Positions 17,316 through 28,406 of a DNA stretch of 64,000 nt are shown piece by piece. The notes beneath the pieces are model-generated. The model had not been told where the DNA came from. It searched no databases and worked only from the letters and a program-made list of their open reading frames with translations. The stretch's first letter is position 1. Every line of letters begins with the position of its first letter. The position numbers were made by a program, and so were the translations under genes. Source of the stretch: Bordetella sp. LUAb4 (GTDB lineage Bacteria > Pseudomonadota > Gammaproteobacteria > Burkholderiales > Burkholderiaceae_B). The DNA is taken from contig NZ_JAHPZX010000005.1 of assembly GCF_021325795.1 (NCBI RefSeq), positions 124,001-188,000 on the forward strand, given 5' to 3'.

Positions 17316-18074
17316 CTATTTCGGCGGCATGCGGATGGCGCCATCCAGACGGATGGTTTCGCCGTTCAACATGTCATTCGTGATGATGCTTTGCACCAGC
17401 TTGGCATAGTCTTCCGGACGGCCCAGGCGGGCGGGGAAGGGAATGCTCGCGGCCAGCGAATCCTGCACTTCCTGCGGCATGCCGAAGATCATGGGCGTGC
17501 CGAAGATGCCGGGGGCGATGGTCATGCAGCGAATGCCGACCTTGGACAGGTCGCGCGCGATCGGCAGCGTCATGCCGACCACGCCGGCCTTGGAGGCGGC
17601 GTAGGCGGCCTGGCCGATCTGGCCGTCATAGGCCGCGACGGACGCCGTGTTGATCAGGACGCCCCGTTCACCGGTGGCTTCGGGCGTATTGCTGCCCATT
17701 GCCTCGGCGCACAGGCGCATCATGTTGAAGCCGCCGATCAGGTTGATCGAGATGACTTTCTGGAACAGGTCCAGCGGGTGGGGACCGTTCTTGCCGACGA
17801 TGCGGGAGGCGGGCGCCACGCCGGCGCAATTGACCAGGCCGAACAGCGGGCCGATGGCGACGGCGGCGGCAACCGCCGCCTTGGCGTCGGCTTCCTGCGT
17901 GACGTCGCAATGCACGTAGTGCTGGCCCAGTTCCTCGGCCAGCTTGCCGCCGGCTTCGTCCTGCAGGTCGGCGATCACGACTTTGGCGCCGTTGGCCACC
18001 AGCATGCGTACCGTGCCGGCGCCCAGTCCCGAAGCGCCGCCCGTGACGATGAATACCTTGTTGGCGATTTCCAT
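17316..18074 (-). CDS. SDR oxidoreductase, 3-hydroxyacyl-CoA dehydrogenase type
   Basis: A 252-residue short-chain dehydrogenase. It has the cofactor motif TGGASGLG (residues 11-18), an Asp in VIADLQDE (position 36 region) that favours [11 protein letters not shown], the catalytic Ser145 and the YAASK motif at 158-162. Overall character ([41 protein letters not shown]) matches the HSD17B10-like 3-hydroxyacyl-CoA/3-hydroxy-2-methylbutyryl-CoA dehydrogenases. The ATG at 18074 was chosen over a longer frame because it aligns with the family N-terminus and lies 10 bp after the adk stop. Confidence 0.9.
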   Translation of the reverse strand: MEIANKVFIVTGGASGLGAGTVRMLVANGAKVVIADLQDEAGGKLAEELGQHYVHCDVTQEADAKAAVAAAVAIGPLFGLVNCAGVAPASRIVGKNGPHPLDLFQKVISINLIGGFNMMRLCAEAMGSNTPEATGERGVLINTASVAAYDGQIGQAAYAASKAGVVGMTLPIARDLSKVGIRCMTIAPGIFGTPMIFGMPQEVQDSLAASIPFPARLGRPEDYAKLVQSIITNDMLNGETIRLDGAIRMPPK

Positions 18075-18084
18075 CCGCGGGGCC

Positions 18085-19606
<1,522 letters not shown>

Positions 19607-19610
<4 letters not shown>

Positions 19611-19801
19611 TGCGGCTGGCTGGCGGTATTGCGTTCGCCATCGAGCGCGCGCGCTTCGGATTCGAGCATGACCGGGATGCCGTCACGGACGGGAAACGCC
19701 AGGCGGTCCGCGTTGCAGGTAAGTTCAGCCTGCTGGCGGTCGTATTGCAGGCGGCCTTTGCAGATAGGGCAGACGAGGATGTCGAGCAGTCGGGATTCCA
19801 T
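19607..19801 (-). CDS. Trm112-family small protein
   Basis: A 64-residue protein of the Trm112/YcaR type. [16 protein letters not shown] carries the CxxC pair (Cys11, Cys14) and [15 protein letters not shown] is the family's C-terminal signature. The bacterial role is poorly defined. Eukaryotic Trm112 stabilises methyltransferases, and in proteobacteria the gene is found between lpxK and kdsB exactly as here. Confidence 0.93.
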
Positions 19802-19811
19802 GGGCGGAATT

Positions 19812-20900
19812 CTAGTGCAGTTTGGCGGGCTGCGCCGGGGCCGTGGACGAATGCAGCACGCTGGCCAGCCAGTCGAAGAAATGCGGATCGGAAAAACGCG
19901 GCACGGCCGGCACCACCCACAGGCGGTTGTCGCCCAGCCCCAGGCATTTGACGGCGTCCTTGGTCGTCACCAGGATCAGGTCGGCGGCCACCTGGCGAAA
20001 GGGCGAGCGGTTGTAGCTGTAGTGATCCGGCAGCGGCACCGTGGCCGCCAGGGGCATGCCGCTGGCGCGTAGCGAGGCGAAGAAGCGTTGCGGATTGCCG
20101 ATACCGGCGGCCGCGGCGATGCGGTCCTGCGCGAAGTCATCCCGCAATTCCCACAGCGTGCGGCGTTGGCCGTCACGCAGGCGCCAGGCCTCGGTCAATT
20201 CCATCCACATGTCGATACGGCGCGGCCGCTGGCCGGTTGCCGTGGCCGTCGCTGTCGTCGCCGCCGGGCTTGGCGTTTCGGCGTCGGCCACGTTGTGGAT
20301 GATGACGTCGACGTCGGCCAGGCGGCTGGGCGGTTCGCGCAGCGGGCCCGCCGGCAGCAGGCGGCCGTTGCCGACGCCGCGGTCGTCCTGCACCACGATT
20401 TCGATGTCGCGCGCCAGCGCCAGGTGCTGCAGGCCATCGTCCGAAATGATGACGTCCACTTCCGGATGCGCGCTGAGCAGGGTGCGCGCCGCGCGCGGCC
20501 GGTCCGGGTGTACCGAAATGGGCGCACCGGTGGCGCGGGCGATGAGGGCCGGCTCGTCGCCGAAGCGGTCCGCCGACAGGTCGCCGCGGCCGACGTGGGC
20601 GTGCTGGCCGACTTTCACGCCATAGCCGCGGCTGACCACCCCCGGCGTATAGCCGCGGTCGCGCAACGCCTTGACCAGGGCCACCACCACCGGTGTCTTG
20701 CCGGTGCCGCCGACGTAGATATTGCCGACCACGATGACGGGCACCGGCGGCCGGTAGGCCTGGCGCCAGCCACGCCGGTATGCCGCCCGCTTGGCGTTGA
20801 CGGCCAGCCAGGCCAGGCCGGCCAGGGGCAGCAGCAGATTGGACAGCCAGCCTGCGTGCTGCCATTGCCGTTTGATCAGGCGCGCGGTGAAGGTATTCAC
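19812..20900 (-). CDS. lpxK: Tetraacyldisaccharide 4'-kinase
   Basis: A 362-residue membrane-associated kinase that phosphorylates the lipid A disaccharide at the 4' position. The P-loop is VGGTGKTP (residues 63-70), followed by GVVSRGYG and [14 protein letters not shown]. The late conserved YSYNRSPF and LVTTKDAVK motifs are present. A hydrophobic N-terminal helix is seen at about residues 18-34. A short Ala/Thr-rich run at about position 206-217 (ATTATATATG) is an apparent loop expansion. It is downstream of exbB/exbD and upstream of the Trm112-like and kdsB genes, all on one strand. Confidence 0.96.
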   Translation of the reverse strand: MNTFTARLIKRQWQHAGWLSNLLLPLAGLAWLAVNAKRAAYRRGWRQAYRPPVPVIVVGNIYVGGTGKTPVVVALVKALRDRGYTPGVVSRGYGVKVGQHAHVGRGDLSADRFGDEPALIARATGAPISVHPDRPRAARTLLSAHPEVDVIISDDGLQHLALARDIEIVVQDDRGVGNGRLLPAGPLREPPSRLADVDVIIHNVADAETPSPAATTATATATGQRPRRIDMWMELTEAWRLRDGQRRTLWELRDDFAQDRIAAAAGIGNPQRFFASLRASGMPLAATVPLPDHYSYNRSPFRQVAADLILVTTKDAVKCLGLGDNRLWVVPAVPRFSDPHFFDWLASVLHSSTAPAQPAKLH

Positions 20901-20921
20901 GTGAAGGAACTCATCGAGCGC

Positions 20922-21338
20922 TCACCGCGCGGTTTGCGTGGCGAAATTCACCCGGGCGATGCCGGCCTGGCGGGCGGCTTCCATGACATTGACCACGGTC
21001 TGGTGGGTGGCCAGGGCGTCGGCGTTGATGACCAGCACCGGATCCTGGCGGCTGGCCGCGATGCCGCGCAGCGCTGCCGCGATGTCCGTGGCGCTGCTGG
21101 CGTCCAGCAGCTTGCCGTCCAGCGCATAGTGGCCGTCCTGGCTGATCGCCACTTCGATGGGCGCGATGGTCTGCTGCTCGGCGGCGGCCTGCGGCAGGGT
21201 GACCTTGAGCTGGCTGAAGCGGGCGAAGGACGTCGTGGCGGCCAGGAAAATCAGGATGACCAGCAGCACGTCGATGAGCGGGATCAGATTGATCTCCAGC
21301 TCGTCGCCGTGGCGCGACCGCGAGCCGCCGAAATTCAT
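20922..21338 (-). CDS. exbD: ExbD/TolR-family biopolymer transport protein
   Basis: A 138-residue inner-membrane protein with a single N-terminal membrane segment (INLIPLIDVLLVILIFLAATT, about residues 16-36) that contains the essential Asp of the proton channel, and a periplasmic domain. It works with the ExbB-type protein encoded just upstream, whose stop it overlaps by 4 bp (ATGA). In betaproteobacteria such exbBD pairs precede lpxK; the energised partner (a TonB-like protein) is not in the window. Confidence 0.93.
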   Translation of the reverse strand: MNFGGSRSRHGDELEINLIPLIDVLLVILIFLAATTSFARFSQLKVTLPQAAAEQQTIAPIEVAISQDGHYALDGKLLDASSATDIAAALRGIAASRQDPVLVINADALATHQTVVNVMEAARQAGIARVNFATQTAR

Positions 21339-22003
21339 GACAAGGCGTCCTGGAACATCGGGTCGCGCAGGCCGGCGTCCTCGTCGGCTGCCGGGCGGGC
21401 GCGGGTGCCGCCGCCCAGCACGCGGGCGGCGCGACCGGCGGCCTGTTCCATCTGGTGCAGATAGCCCTCGATGCGGCCGCGCAGGTAGCGGTGGAAGATC
21501 ATGGCGGGAATGGCGATGAGGATGCCGAAGCCCGTGTTGTACAGGGCTACCGAGATACCGTGGGCCAGCTGCGCGGGATCGCCCCCCACCGGCGAGTAGG
21601 AACCGAAGATGTCTATCATGCCCACCACCGTGCCGAACAGGCCCAGCAGGGGGGCCACCACGGCGATGGTGCCCAGCGCCGCGACATAACGGTTCAGGTC
21701 ATGGGCGACGGCGCGTCCGGCGTCTTCCACCGCCAGGCGCATTTCGTCGCGCGGCGCGTGGCGGTAGCGCAAGACTTCCGCCAGCACGCGGCCCAAGGGG
21801 GAATTGCGTTCCAGCCGGTTGATGGCTTCCGGGCTGTCCTGGCGGTTGCGCACCATGTCCAGCACCTGCGTGAGCAGGCCCGCGGGCACCACCAGGCTGC
21901 GGCGCAGCGAAAGCAGCCGCTCGAAAATCAGGGCCAGGCACAGGACCGAGGTGGCGAGCAAGAACCAGATCGGCCAGCCGGCGTCGCGAAGGATGGACAG
22001 CAA
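21335..22003 (-). CDS. exbB: ExbB/TolQ/MotA-family proton channel protein
   Basis: A 222-residue membrane protein with three membrane segments: WPIWFLLATSVLCLALIF, then the conserved pair around LGTIAVVAPLLGLFGTVVGM and ISVALYNTGFGILIAIPAM. It forms the ExbBD proton channel with the overlapping downstream gene. I take the TTG at 22003 as start because GGAG lies 7 bp before it and it puts the first membrane segment at the usual distance. A longer frame starting at 22099 adds 32 residues that look non-coding. Confidence 0.9.
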   Translation of the reverse strand: MLSILRDAGWPIWFLLATSVLCLALIFERLLSLRRSLVVPAGLLTQVLDMVRNRQDSPEAINRLERNSPLGRVLAEVLRYRHAPRDEMRLAVEDAGRAVAHDLNRYVAALGTIAVVAPLLGLFGTVVGMIDIFGSYSPVGGDPAQLAHGISVALYNTGFGILIAIPAMIFHRYLRGRIEGYLHQMEQAAGRAARVLGGGTRARPAADEDAGLRDPMFQDALS

Positions 22004-22166
22004 AAGGGAGCTCCAGGTTGGGCGCCGTGGACGGCGTCCGCAGGGCAGGAATCGGTGGCACCAGGGCGAACTGTAACGGGCGGAGCGCTGCCCTGGCAAT
22101 AGTGGGCCGTCACCGCGCTGGCTGGCCTGGGCTCTCCGGCTCGACCGTCCGGACGATAGCTCAATC

Positions 22167-22188
22167 TATCCACAGATTCTGTGGATAA
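22167..22188. promoter_or_regulatory. Head-to-head pair of DnaA-box-like sites
   Basis: TATCCACAGA at 22167-22176 and TCTGTGGATA at 22178-22187 form a perfect 10-bp inverted repeat around one base. TGTGGATAA at 22180-22188 is an exact reverse-complement match to the DnaA consensus TTATCCACA, and CTATCCACA at 22166-22174 differs by one base. It lies in the 401-bp divergent region between exbB and xseA. Confidence 0.6.
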
Positions 22189-22404
22189 TTCTGTGCAGAA
22201 CTTGGCCGGAACCCGCATTCTCGCGGGCTGCGCGTCGGTGCGCGTAAATGGGCAAAACGGGCGTTTAAGTCATAAATTGAATTAAATCAGTGAGTTATAG
22301 CGATTTCTTAATGTAAGTATGCACGCTGCGACAAGGTTTCGGGTCGAGGTATCATTCAGCCCGTGTTTCTTTGGCCTGTGGAAAGGTTCGCCCCGGAAAG
22401 CCTT
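22189..22404. other. AT-rich divergent promoter region before xseA
   Basis: The rest of the exbB-xseA gap includes an AT-rich stretch at about 22262-22320 in otherwise GC-rich DNA. It presumably carries the xseA promoter, but no clear -35/-10 pair could be chosen. No further repeat was noticed. Confidence 0.4.
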
Positions 22405-23910
22405 ATGACAATTGAATTTACGGTCAAAGACGACGTATTTACGCGGGATATCCTCACGGTTGCCCAGCTGAACCAAGCAGTGGGGCGGTTGCTGGATCGC
22501 AATGTCCCGGCCCTCTGGGTTCGCGGCGAGATTTCCAACTTCACCGCCGCGTCTTCAGGCCACTGGTACTTCACCCTGAAAGACAGCCAGGCGGCGGTGC
22601 GCGGCGTCATGTTCCGCGGCCGCGCATCGGCGGTGGGCTTCACGCCGCGGGCCGGCGACAAGGTCGAAGTGCGCGCCCGTGTCACGCTGTATGAGCCGCG
22701 CGGCGACTATCAGTTGCAGATCGACGGTATGCGGCGTGCCGGCCTGGGCGACCTGTTCGAGGCGTTTCTGCGGCTGAAGCAGAAGCTGGAGGCCGAAGGG
22801 CTGTTCGACGAGGCGCGCAAGCGGCCGCCCGTGCTGCTGCCGCGCGCCATCGGTGTGGTCACGTCCTTGCATGCGGCGGCGCTGCGCGACGTGTTGACCG
22901 CCCTGGCGCGGCGCGCGCCGCAAGTGCCCGTGATCATCTATCCCGCGCCGGTGCAGGGGGCGGACTCGGCGCCACGGCTGGCGGCCGCCATCGCCGCCGC
23001 CAACCGGCGCGCCGAAGTCGAGACCCTGCTGCTGGTGCGCGGCGGCGGCAGCATCGAGGACTTGTGGAGCTTCAACGACGAAGCGCTGGCGCGCCAGGTG
23101 GCGGACAGCGCCATCCCCATCATCTGCGGGGTGGGCCACGAAACCGACTTCACCATCGCCGACTTCGTCGCCGACGTGCGGGCGCCGACGCCCACGGCGG
23201 CGGCCGAACTGGCCTGCCTGCCACGCCAGGAGCTTTATCAGCGCGTGCGCGTCATGGCGCGTGAGTTGCAACGCGTGCAGCAACGCCTGCTCGACCGTGC
23301 CGCGCAGCGCCTGGATCGGGCCGCCGCGCAGCTGGAGTCGCCGCAGCAGCGGCTGGCGCATCAGGCCGATCGCCTGGCCGCCTTGCGCCATCGCCTGCTG
23401 AGCGCCTGGCCCGGGCCGCGGGGACGGCGCCAGGCCCGGCTGGATATGGTGGCGCAGCGGCTGCGCCACCGGGGCCCGGACGTGGCGCGCGCCCGCGACG
23501 CGGTAGCGCGGCAGGCACGTCAGTTGGTGCAGGCGCACCGGCGCTTGCTGGAACAGCGACGCAGCCGTCTGCAGTCGTTGGCGGCGCAGTTGCGGGCCTT
23601 CGATCCTGGTCAAGTGCTGGCACGCGGTTACGCGCTGGCGCGCGATAGCGAGGGCAAGCTGGTGCGCGATGCCGCCGCGCTGGCGCCGGGTCAGCGCCTG
23701 GCGTTGGAGTTCGCCCGTGGCGGCGCGCAGGTCGATGTGGTGGATGCCGGCGATCCGCGGAACGGCACGCCGGCCCCGAGCGGTGGCAACGCCGGCGGTA
23801 AGGCTGGTAGTAGGGCCGGTAGTAAGACCGCTAGCAAGCGCGGCAAGGGCGGTGAGAGCGATTCCCGCGCCTCGGGCGAAGCAGGCGTCCAAGGCGATCT
23901 GCTGGGCTGA
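22405..23910 (+). CDS. xseA: Exodeoxyribonuclease VII large subunit
   Basis: A 501-residue XseA. It has an N-terminal OB-fold ([36 protein letters not shown]), then the catalytic domain with [53 protein letters not shown] and [17 protein letters not shown], followed by a long coiled-coil. The ATG at 22405 fits the family N-terminus. The C-terminal ~45 residues are a low-complexity Gly/Ser/Lys tail (repeating GGK/GSR/GSK/ASK). ExoVII degrades single-stranded DNA; xseB is not in the window. Confidence 0.96.
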   Translation: MTIEFTVKDDVFTRDILTVAQLNQAVGRLLDRNVPALWVRGEISNFTAASSGHWYFTLKDSQAAVRGVMFRGRASAVGFTPRAGDKVEVRARVTLYEPRGDYQLQIDGMRRAGLGDLFEAFLRLKQKLEAEGLFDEARKRPPVLLPRAIGVVTSLHAAALRDVLTALARRAPQVPVIIYPAPVQGADSAPRLAAAIAAANRRAEVETLLLVRGGGSIEDLWSFNDEALARQVADSAIPIICGVGHETDFTIADFVADVRAPTPTAAAELACLPRQELYQRVRVMARELQRVQQRLLDRAAQRLDRAAAQLESPQQRLAHQADRLAALRHRLLSAWPGPRGRRQARLDMVAQRLRHRGPDVARARDAVARQARQLVQAHRRLLEQRRSRLQSLAAQLRAFDPGQVLARGYALARDSEGKLVRDAAALAPGQRLALEFARGGAQVDVVDAGDPRNGTPAPSGGNAGGKAGSRAGSKTASKRGKGGESDSRASGEAGVQGDLLG

Positions 23911-23948
23911 GGCGCCAGCGCTGGCCGGAATATCCTAAGACCGATTTT

Positions 23949-23973
23949 TTATCCCGGGTTCAAACAGGGATAA
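23949..23973 (+). other. Short hairpin between xseA and sodB
   Basis: TTATCCC at 23949-23955 pairs with GGGATAA at 23967-23973 around an 11-nt loop. A T-run precedes rather than follows it, so it does not look like a normal xseA terminator. It may be part of the sodB leader. Confidence 0.35.
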
Positions 23974-24044
23974 GGCGGTCACCCGCAAAACAGCCGATAC
24001 AATGCTCGGCTGTGATCGTGCTCTCAACCAAGAAGGAAACGACA

Positions 24045-24623
24045 ATGGCGCATACGCTTCCCCCCCTGCCTTACCCCCTGGACGCTCTGGCTCCCCGCAT
24101 TTCCAAGGAAACGCTGGAGTTCCACTATGGCAAGCACCATCAGACCTACGTCACGAACCTGAACAACCTGATCGCCGGTACCGAGTTCGAAAACGCTTCC
24201 CTGGAAGACATCGTCAAGAAGTCCTCCGGCGGCGTGTTCAACAACGCGGCCCAGGTCTGGAACCACACCTTCTACTGGAATTCGCTGTCGCCCAAGGGCG
24301 GCGGTGAGCCCACCGGCAAGCTGGCTGACGCCATCAAGGCCAAGTGGGGCAGCGCCGACGCGTTCAAGGAAGCCTTCAACAAGTCCGCCGCCGGCAACTT
24401 CGGTTCGGGCTGGACCTGGCTGGTCAAGAAGGCCGACGGTTCGCTGGATATCGTCAATACCAGCAACGCCGCCACCCCCCTGACCACCGCCGACAAGCCC
24501 CTGCTGACCTGTGATGTCTGGGAACACGCGTACTACATCGACTACCGAAACGCGCGTCCCAAGTATCTGGAGAATTTCTGGGCGCTGGTGAACTGGGAAT
24601 TCGCGACGCAGAACCTGGGCTGA
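24045..24623 (+). CDS. sodB: Iron superoxide dismutase
   Basis: A 192-residue SodB of the same length and arrangement as the E. coli enzyme. Metal ligands are His27 (EFHYGKHH), His74 (VWNHTFYW), and the Asp and His of [13 protein letters not shown]. The GGEPTGK and [10 protein letters not shown] stretches are typical of Fe-type dismutases. The enzyme removes cytosolic superoxide. The start at 24045 has an AAGGAAA ribosome site. A strong terminator follows, so the gene is monocistronic. Confidence 0.97.
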   Translation: MAHTLPPLPYPLDALAPRISKETLEFHYGKHHQTYVTNLNNLIAGTEFENASLEDIVKKSSGGVFNNAAQVWNHTFYWNSLSPKGGGEPTGKLADAIKAKWGSADAFKEAFNKSAAGNFGSGWTWLVKKADGSLDIVNTSNAATPLTTADKPLLTCDVWEHAYYIDYRNARPKYLENFWALVNWEFATQNLG

Positions 24624-24656
24624 TCCAGTTTCACGCCGAGTTTTTGGCATCGCGTC

Positions 24657-24695
24657 GGGGCCGGCCATCCGCAAGGGGGCCGGCCCCTTGGATTT
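24657..24695 (+). terminator. Rho-independent terminator of sodB
   Basis: GGGGCCGGCC at 24657-24666 pairs perfectly with GGCCGGCCCC at 24678-24687 around an 11-nt loop, followed by TTGGATTT. Confidence 0.75.
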
Positions 24696-24814
24696 ACTCA
24701 GCACCGTTTAATTTGATTCGCGCCGTTATCACCTGATTCAGGTCATGGTGCCGCGGTCAGTGCTATGGTTAGCGGTTTCCCGCCTCGTCCGTTCGCCCGG
24801 ATACCCCCCCGACC

Positions 24815-26197
24815 ATGCCATTCGCCTCCCTGATGCGCCGGCTGCGACTGCTGTCTCGCCGGCAACTGCGCCACGCGCGCCGGCTTTCCCGCAAGTCCGT
24901 GCAACTGGGCCTGGTCCTGGGCGGGGCCGCCCTGGTGGCGCTGGCGTCATTGGCGTTTGCCAGGCTGGCGGATGTGGCCCTGGAATGGAACGCGCAATGG
25001 GTGGCGCGCGCCGGCTGGGCCGCTTTCATCGTGATGCCTTTGGGCCTGGCGGCGATACGCTGGCTGACGCTGCGTTATGCAAGCTATGCCGTGGGCAGCG
25101 GCATTCCGCAGGTGATTGGGGCCCTGACCCTGCAAGGCCAGCCGCAGGCGCAGGCCGGTCTGGTGACGCTGGGGCATGCGCTATGGAAAATCCCGCTGAC
25201 TTTCGCCGGCATGCTGGTCGGTGCATCGATCGGCCGCGAAGGGCCGTCGGTACAGGTGGGTGCGGCCGTCATGCTGGCCTGGGGCCGGTTCTGGAAGAAC
25301 CGCCAACTCCCGCTGCAAGGTTTCCACAATAACGAACTCATCGCCGCTGGCGCGGCCGGCGGGCTGGCAGCGGCCTTCAATGCGCCGCTGGCCGGCGTCA
25401 TCTTCGCCATCGAGGAATTGGGCCGTGGCACGGCGCTGCGTTGGCAGCGGCTGGTACTGCTCGGGGTGTTGGCCTGCGGTTTCATGGTGGTGGCCGTGAT
25501 CGGCAACAATCCCTATTTCGGCGTGTTCGGCGGCAGCGTGTTGTCCAATATGCTGGGCTGGGTGCTGTTGTGCGGCGTGATCAATGGCGCGCTGGGCGGC
25601 CTGTTCGCGCGCTTGCTCGGCAAGGGTGTCACGGTGCTGGCGCCGCTGGCCTGGCGCGCCAGGATACGCGCCCATCCGGTACTGACCGCGGCACTGATCG
25701 GTCTGGTCTTGGCGACCGTCGGCTATGCCACGCACGGCGTCATCTACGGCACCGGCTATGGCGCGGCGGCGGCGCTGCTGTCGGGCCAGTCCGTCGGCCA
25801 CGATGGTTTCGGCCTGTTGAAGTGGCTGGCGACGCTGCTTTCCTATTGGGCCGGCATTCCTGGCGGCATCTTCACGCCGGCGCTGACCACCGGGGCAGGC
25901 ATCGGCCAGGAGATCTGGTCCTGGACCGGTGGGGCGGTCGACCAGCGCGTGCTGGTCCTGGTGTCGATGGCGGCGTTCCTGGCGGCCGCCACGCAAGCGC
26001 CACTGACGGCCGCGGTGGTGGTGATGGAAATGACCGGCAGCCAGCCCATGCTGTTCTGGCTGATCGCCGCCGCGCTCACCGCGTCGATGGTGTCGCGTCA
26101 ATTCAGTCCCCACGCCTTCTACCATATGGCGGCCGGGCGTTTCCGCCGGCAGATCCTGGTGGAAACCGGCCGCGCCCAGCAATCAACAGGGGCTTGA
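24815..26197 (+). CDS. ClC-family chloride channel/antiporter
   Basis: A 460-residue polytopic membrane protein. All three ClC selectivity motifs are present: GSGIPQ (about 94-99), GREGP (140-144, with the gating Glu142) and GIFTPAL. The retained gating glutamate suggests H+/Cl- exchange rather than a pure channel. It lies alone between sodB and the thiolase gene, with an Arg-rich N-terminus that should be cytoplasmic. It resembles ClcB-like proteins without CBS domains. Confidence 0.93.
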   Translation: MPFASLMRRLRLLSRRQLRHARRLSRKSVQLGLVLGGAALVALASLAFARLADVALEWNAQWVARAGWAAFIVMPLGLAAIRWLTLRYASYAVGSGIPQVIGALTLQGQPQAQAGLVTLGHALWKIPLTFAGMLVGASIGREGPSVQVGAAVMLAWGRFWKNRQLPLQGFHNNELIAAGAAGGLAAAFNAPLAGVIFAIEELGRGTALRWQRLVLLGVLACGFMVVAVIGNNPYFGVFGGSVLSNMLGWVLLCGVINGALGGLFARLLGKGVTVLAPLAWRARIRAHPVLTAALIGLVLATVGYATHGVIYGTGYGAAAALLSGQSVGHDGFGLLKWLATLLSYWAGIPGGIFTPALTTGAGIGQEIWSWTGGAVDQRVLVLVSMAAFLAAATQAPLTAAVVVMEMTGSQPMLFWLIAAALTASMVSRQFSPHAFYHMAAGRFRRQILVETGRAQQSTGA

Positions 26198-26320
26198 ACG
26201 CTGCGGTTCGCCGGCGCGCGCGGCGGTCGAGTTCGGCACGATGATGGTGCTTGCACGGAAAAAGCCCTGTCCGCGGCGTGTTCGATTGCCCGCGGTTGCG
26301 GCGGGCACTGCCGGCCCGGT

Positions 26321-26350
26321 GTCCATCCAGTAGACGTCCATTGAATGGAC
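26321..26350. promoter_or_regulatory. Possible operator upstream of the thiolase gene
   Basis: GTCCATT at 26336-26342 and AATGGAC at 26344-26350 form a perfect 7-1-7 palindrome. A third half-site, GTCCATC, stands 15 bp upstream at 26321. The site is 76 bp before the thiolase start. The regulator is unknown; IclR/TetR-type proteins that control aromatic-acid genes use dyads of this kind. Confidence 0.45.
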
Positions 26351-26425
26351 ATTGCTGCGCTGCACTGCGAGTGTGCAAAAGCCCGGTGCGCTACCATCGT
26401 CGCTCCTATCTTCTGAGAGCCTGCC

Positions 26426-27631
26426 ATGAGCGAGCAAGCCTTTATCTGCGATGCCATCCGTACTCCTTTCGGCCGTTACGGCGGCGCACTGTCCGCGGTG
26501 CGCGCCGATGATCTGGCCGCCGTGCCGATCAAGGCGCTGATGGCCCGCAACACCGGAGTGCAGTGGGACGAGTTGGACGACATCATCTTCGGCTGCGCCA
26601 ATCAGGCCGGTGAAGACAACCGCAACGTGGCACGCATGGCCGCGCTGCTGTCCGGCCTGCCGGTCGGCGTGCCGGGTTCCACCATCAACCGCCTGTGCGG
26701 CTCGGGGCTGGATGCGCTGGGCACCGCGGCGCGCGCCATTCGCGCCGGCGAAACCGCCCTGATGCTGGCGGGCGGCGTTGAAAGCATGAGCCGTGCGCCT
26801 TTCGTCATGGGCAAGGCGGAAACCGCGTTTTCGCGCAACGCGATGATTTACGACACCACCATCGGCTGGCGTTTCGTCAACAAGCTGATGAAGGCGCAAT
26901 ACGGTGTCGACGCCATGCCGGAAACGGCGGAAAACGTCGCCGACGATTTCAAGATCAGCCGTGAAGACCAGGACATCTTCGCCCTGGCCAGCCAGGAAAA
27001 GGCCGTCAAGGCCCAGCAATCCGGCTTCTTCGATACGGAATTGACGCCGGTTTCGGTGCCGCAGAAGAAGGGCGATGCCGTCGTGGTGGACAAGGATGAA
27101 CATCCGCGTTCCACCAGCCTGGAGGCGCTGGCCCGTTTGAAGGGCGTGGTGCGTGAAGGCGGTTCGGTGACGGCGGGCAATGCTTCCGGTGTCAATGACG
27201 GCGCCGCGGCCTTGCTGCTGGCCAATGAAAGCGCCTTGTCCAGGCATGGCCTGAAACCGCGCGCCCGCGTGGTGGGCATGGCCACCGCCGGCGTGCCGCC
27301 GCGCATCATGGGCATGGGCCCGGCGCCGGCCACGCGCAAGGTGCTGGCCTTGACCGGGCTGACGCTGGACCAGATGGACGTGATCGAGTTGAACGAAGCC
27401 TTCGCCGCCCAGGGCCTGGCCGTCTTGCGCGATCTGGGCATCGCCGACAACGACCCACGCGTCAATCCGAACGGCGGCGCCATCGCGCTGGGACACCCGC
27501 TGGGCGCCAGTGGCGCGCGCCTGGCCACCACCGCTATCAACCAGTTGGAACGTAGTGGCGGCCGTTACGCGCTGTGCACCATGTGCATCGGCGTGGGCCA
27601 GGGTATCGCCCTGATCCTGGAACGTGTCTGA
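26426..27631 (+). CDS. 3-oxoadipyl-CoA/acetyl-CoA thiolase
   Basis: A 401-residue thiolase. The nucleophile is Cys91 (STINRLCGSGLDA), with the conserved VESMSRAPFV, NASGVNDGAAALLLA, NEAFAAQ, the His of GGAIALGHPLGASGAR and the second Cys of CTMCIGVGQG. FICDAIRTPFGRYGGAL and DDLAAVPIKALM are most like PcaF/PaaJ beta-ketoadipyl-CoA thiolases, which finish aromatic-ring catabolism, but a general acetyl-CoA acetyltransferase role cannot be excluded. It stands alone with its own promoter region and terminator. Confidence 0.92.
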   Translation: MSEQAFICDAIRTPFGRYGGALSAVRADDLAAVPIKALMARNTGVQWDELDDIIFGCANQAGEDNRNVARMAALLSGLPVGVPGSTINRLCGSGLDALGTAARAIRAGETALMLAGGVESMSRAPFVMGKAETAFSRNAMIYDTTIGWRFVNKLMKAQYGVDAMPETAENVADDFKISREDQDIFALASQEKAVKAQQSGFFDTELTPVSVPQKKGDAVVVDKDEHPRSTSLEALARLKGVVREGGSVTAGNASGVNDGAAALLLANESALSRHGLKPRARVVGMATAGVPPRIMGMGPAPATRKVLALTGLTLDQMDVIELNEAFAAQGLAVLRDLGIADNDPRVNPNGGAIALGHPLGASGARLATTAINQLERSGGRYALCTMCIGVGQGIALILERV

Positions 27632-27710
27632 GGTGCAAGCCCGCCTCTAGGCCGCCCGTCGTCGCGGCGTGGCGTGTCGCCCCGCCCGGCGTCGCGCTCC
27701 GCATCCAAAC

Positions 27711-27741
27711 AAAAGCCCCCAGGGTCCTCCTGGGGGCTTTT
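27711..27741. terminator. Bidirectional rho-independent terminator
   Basis: AAAAGCCCCCAGG at 27711-27723 pairs perfectly with CCTGGGGGCTTTT at 27729-27741 around GTCCT. The A-run and T-run on either side serve both convergent genes (thiolase and the DUF192 gene). Confidence 0.92.
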
Positions 27742-27783
27742 ACATCTACTAACGAATAAACCTTAAATTCGTTGCAAAATAAT

Positions 27784-28293
27784 TCATGGAAGGCCGTCGA
27801 TCTTCTTGCCGGCACTGATTCCGTGATCGCCGAACCAGCCCTGTGCCATTTCCAGCGCATAGCGCACCGGTTTCTTCGAGCAATGGGTATCGTCGGTCTG
27901 TGGCGCCATGTCGGCGATGTTGACGATGGTGCCGTCGTCCGCGATGAAGGCGATGGACAGCGGCAGTGGTGTGTTGTGCATCCAGAAGCACTGCATGTCC
28001 GGCCGTTCGAACACGAACAGCATGCCGTCGTTGGCTTCCAGTTCCTTGCGGAACATCAGGCCGCGCTGCCGGGTCTCATCGGTGTTGGCCAGTTCGGCGT
28101 GGATCACATGGATGCCGGCGGACAACTGCACGGTGCGCAGGGGCGCCTGCGCTGTGGTCGGTTCCTGGGCCCGGGCCGCGTTCGCGCCGGCGGTGAAGCT
28201 GGCCGCGAAGGCAAGGAGCAGGGCGGTCAACGCCGCGCCGCGCCCTCGTTTGAAACTGGATCGAGTCGAGGGCAGGACAGCGCTGGTTTGCAT
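27784..28293 (-). CDS. DUF192-family exported protein
   Basis: A 169-residue protein with a signal peptide (GAALTALLLAFAASFTAGANAARA) and a single DUF192 domain: IHAELANTDETRQRGLMFRKEL, MLFVFERPDMQCFWMHNTPLPLSIAFI and the late CSKKPVRYALEMAQGWF. Its function is not established; the fold is a small beta-barrel in the periplasm. I start it at the ATG at 28293 because a longer frame starting at 28332 would begin inside the T-run side of the cspA-type terminator. Confidence 0.9.
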   Translation of the reverse strand: MQTSAVLPSTRSSFKRGRGAALTALLLAFAASFTAGANAARAQEPTTAQAPLRTVQLSAGIHVIHAELANTDETRQRGLMFRKELEANDGMLFVFERPDMQCFWMHNTPLPLSIAFIADDGTIVNIADMAPQTDDTHCSKKPVRYALEMAQGWFGDHGISAGKKIDGLP

Positions 28294-28330
28294 GATGACT
28301 ACTTGAATAAGGGTAGGGAAGCGGAAAGGC

Positions 28331-28361
28331 AAAAAAGGCAGGGCGATGAACGCCCCGCCTT
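28331..28361 (-). terminator. Rho-independent terminator of the cold-shock gene
   Basis: Read on the minus strand, AAGGCGGGGCG and CGCCCTGCCTT pair around TTCAT with one mismatch, followed by a TTTTTT run (28331-28336). Confidence 0.85.
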
Positions 28362-28406
28362 CGTCGTATGGTACTCGAAGACGCCGAGAAAACCAGGCCG
28401 GATCGC

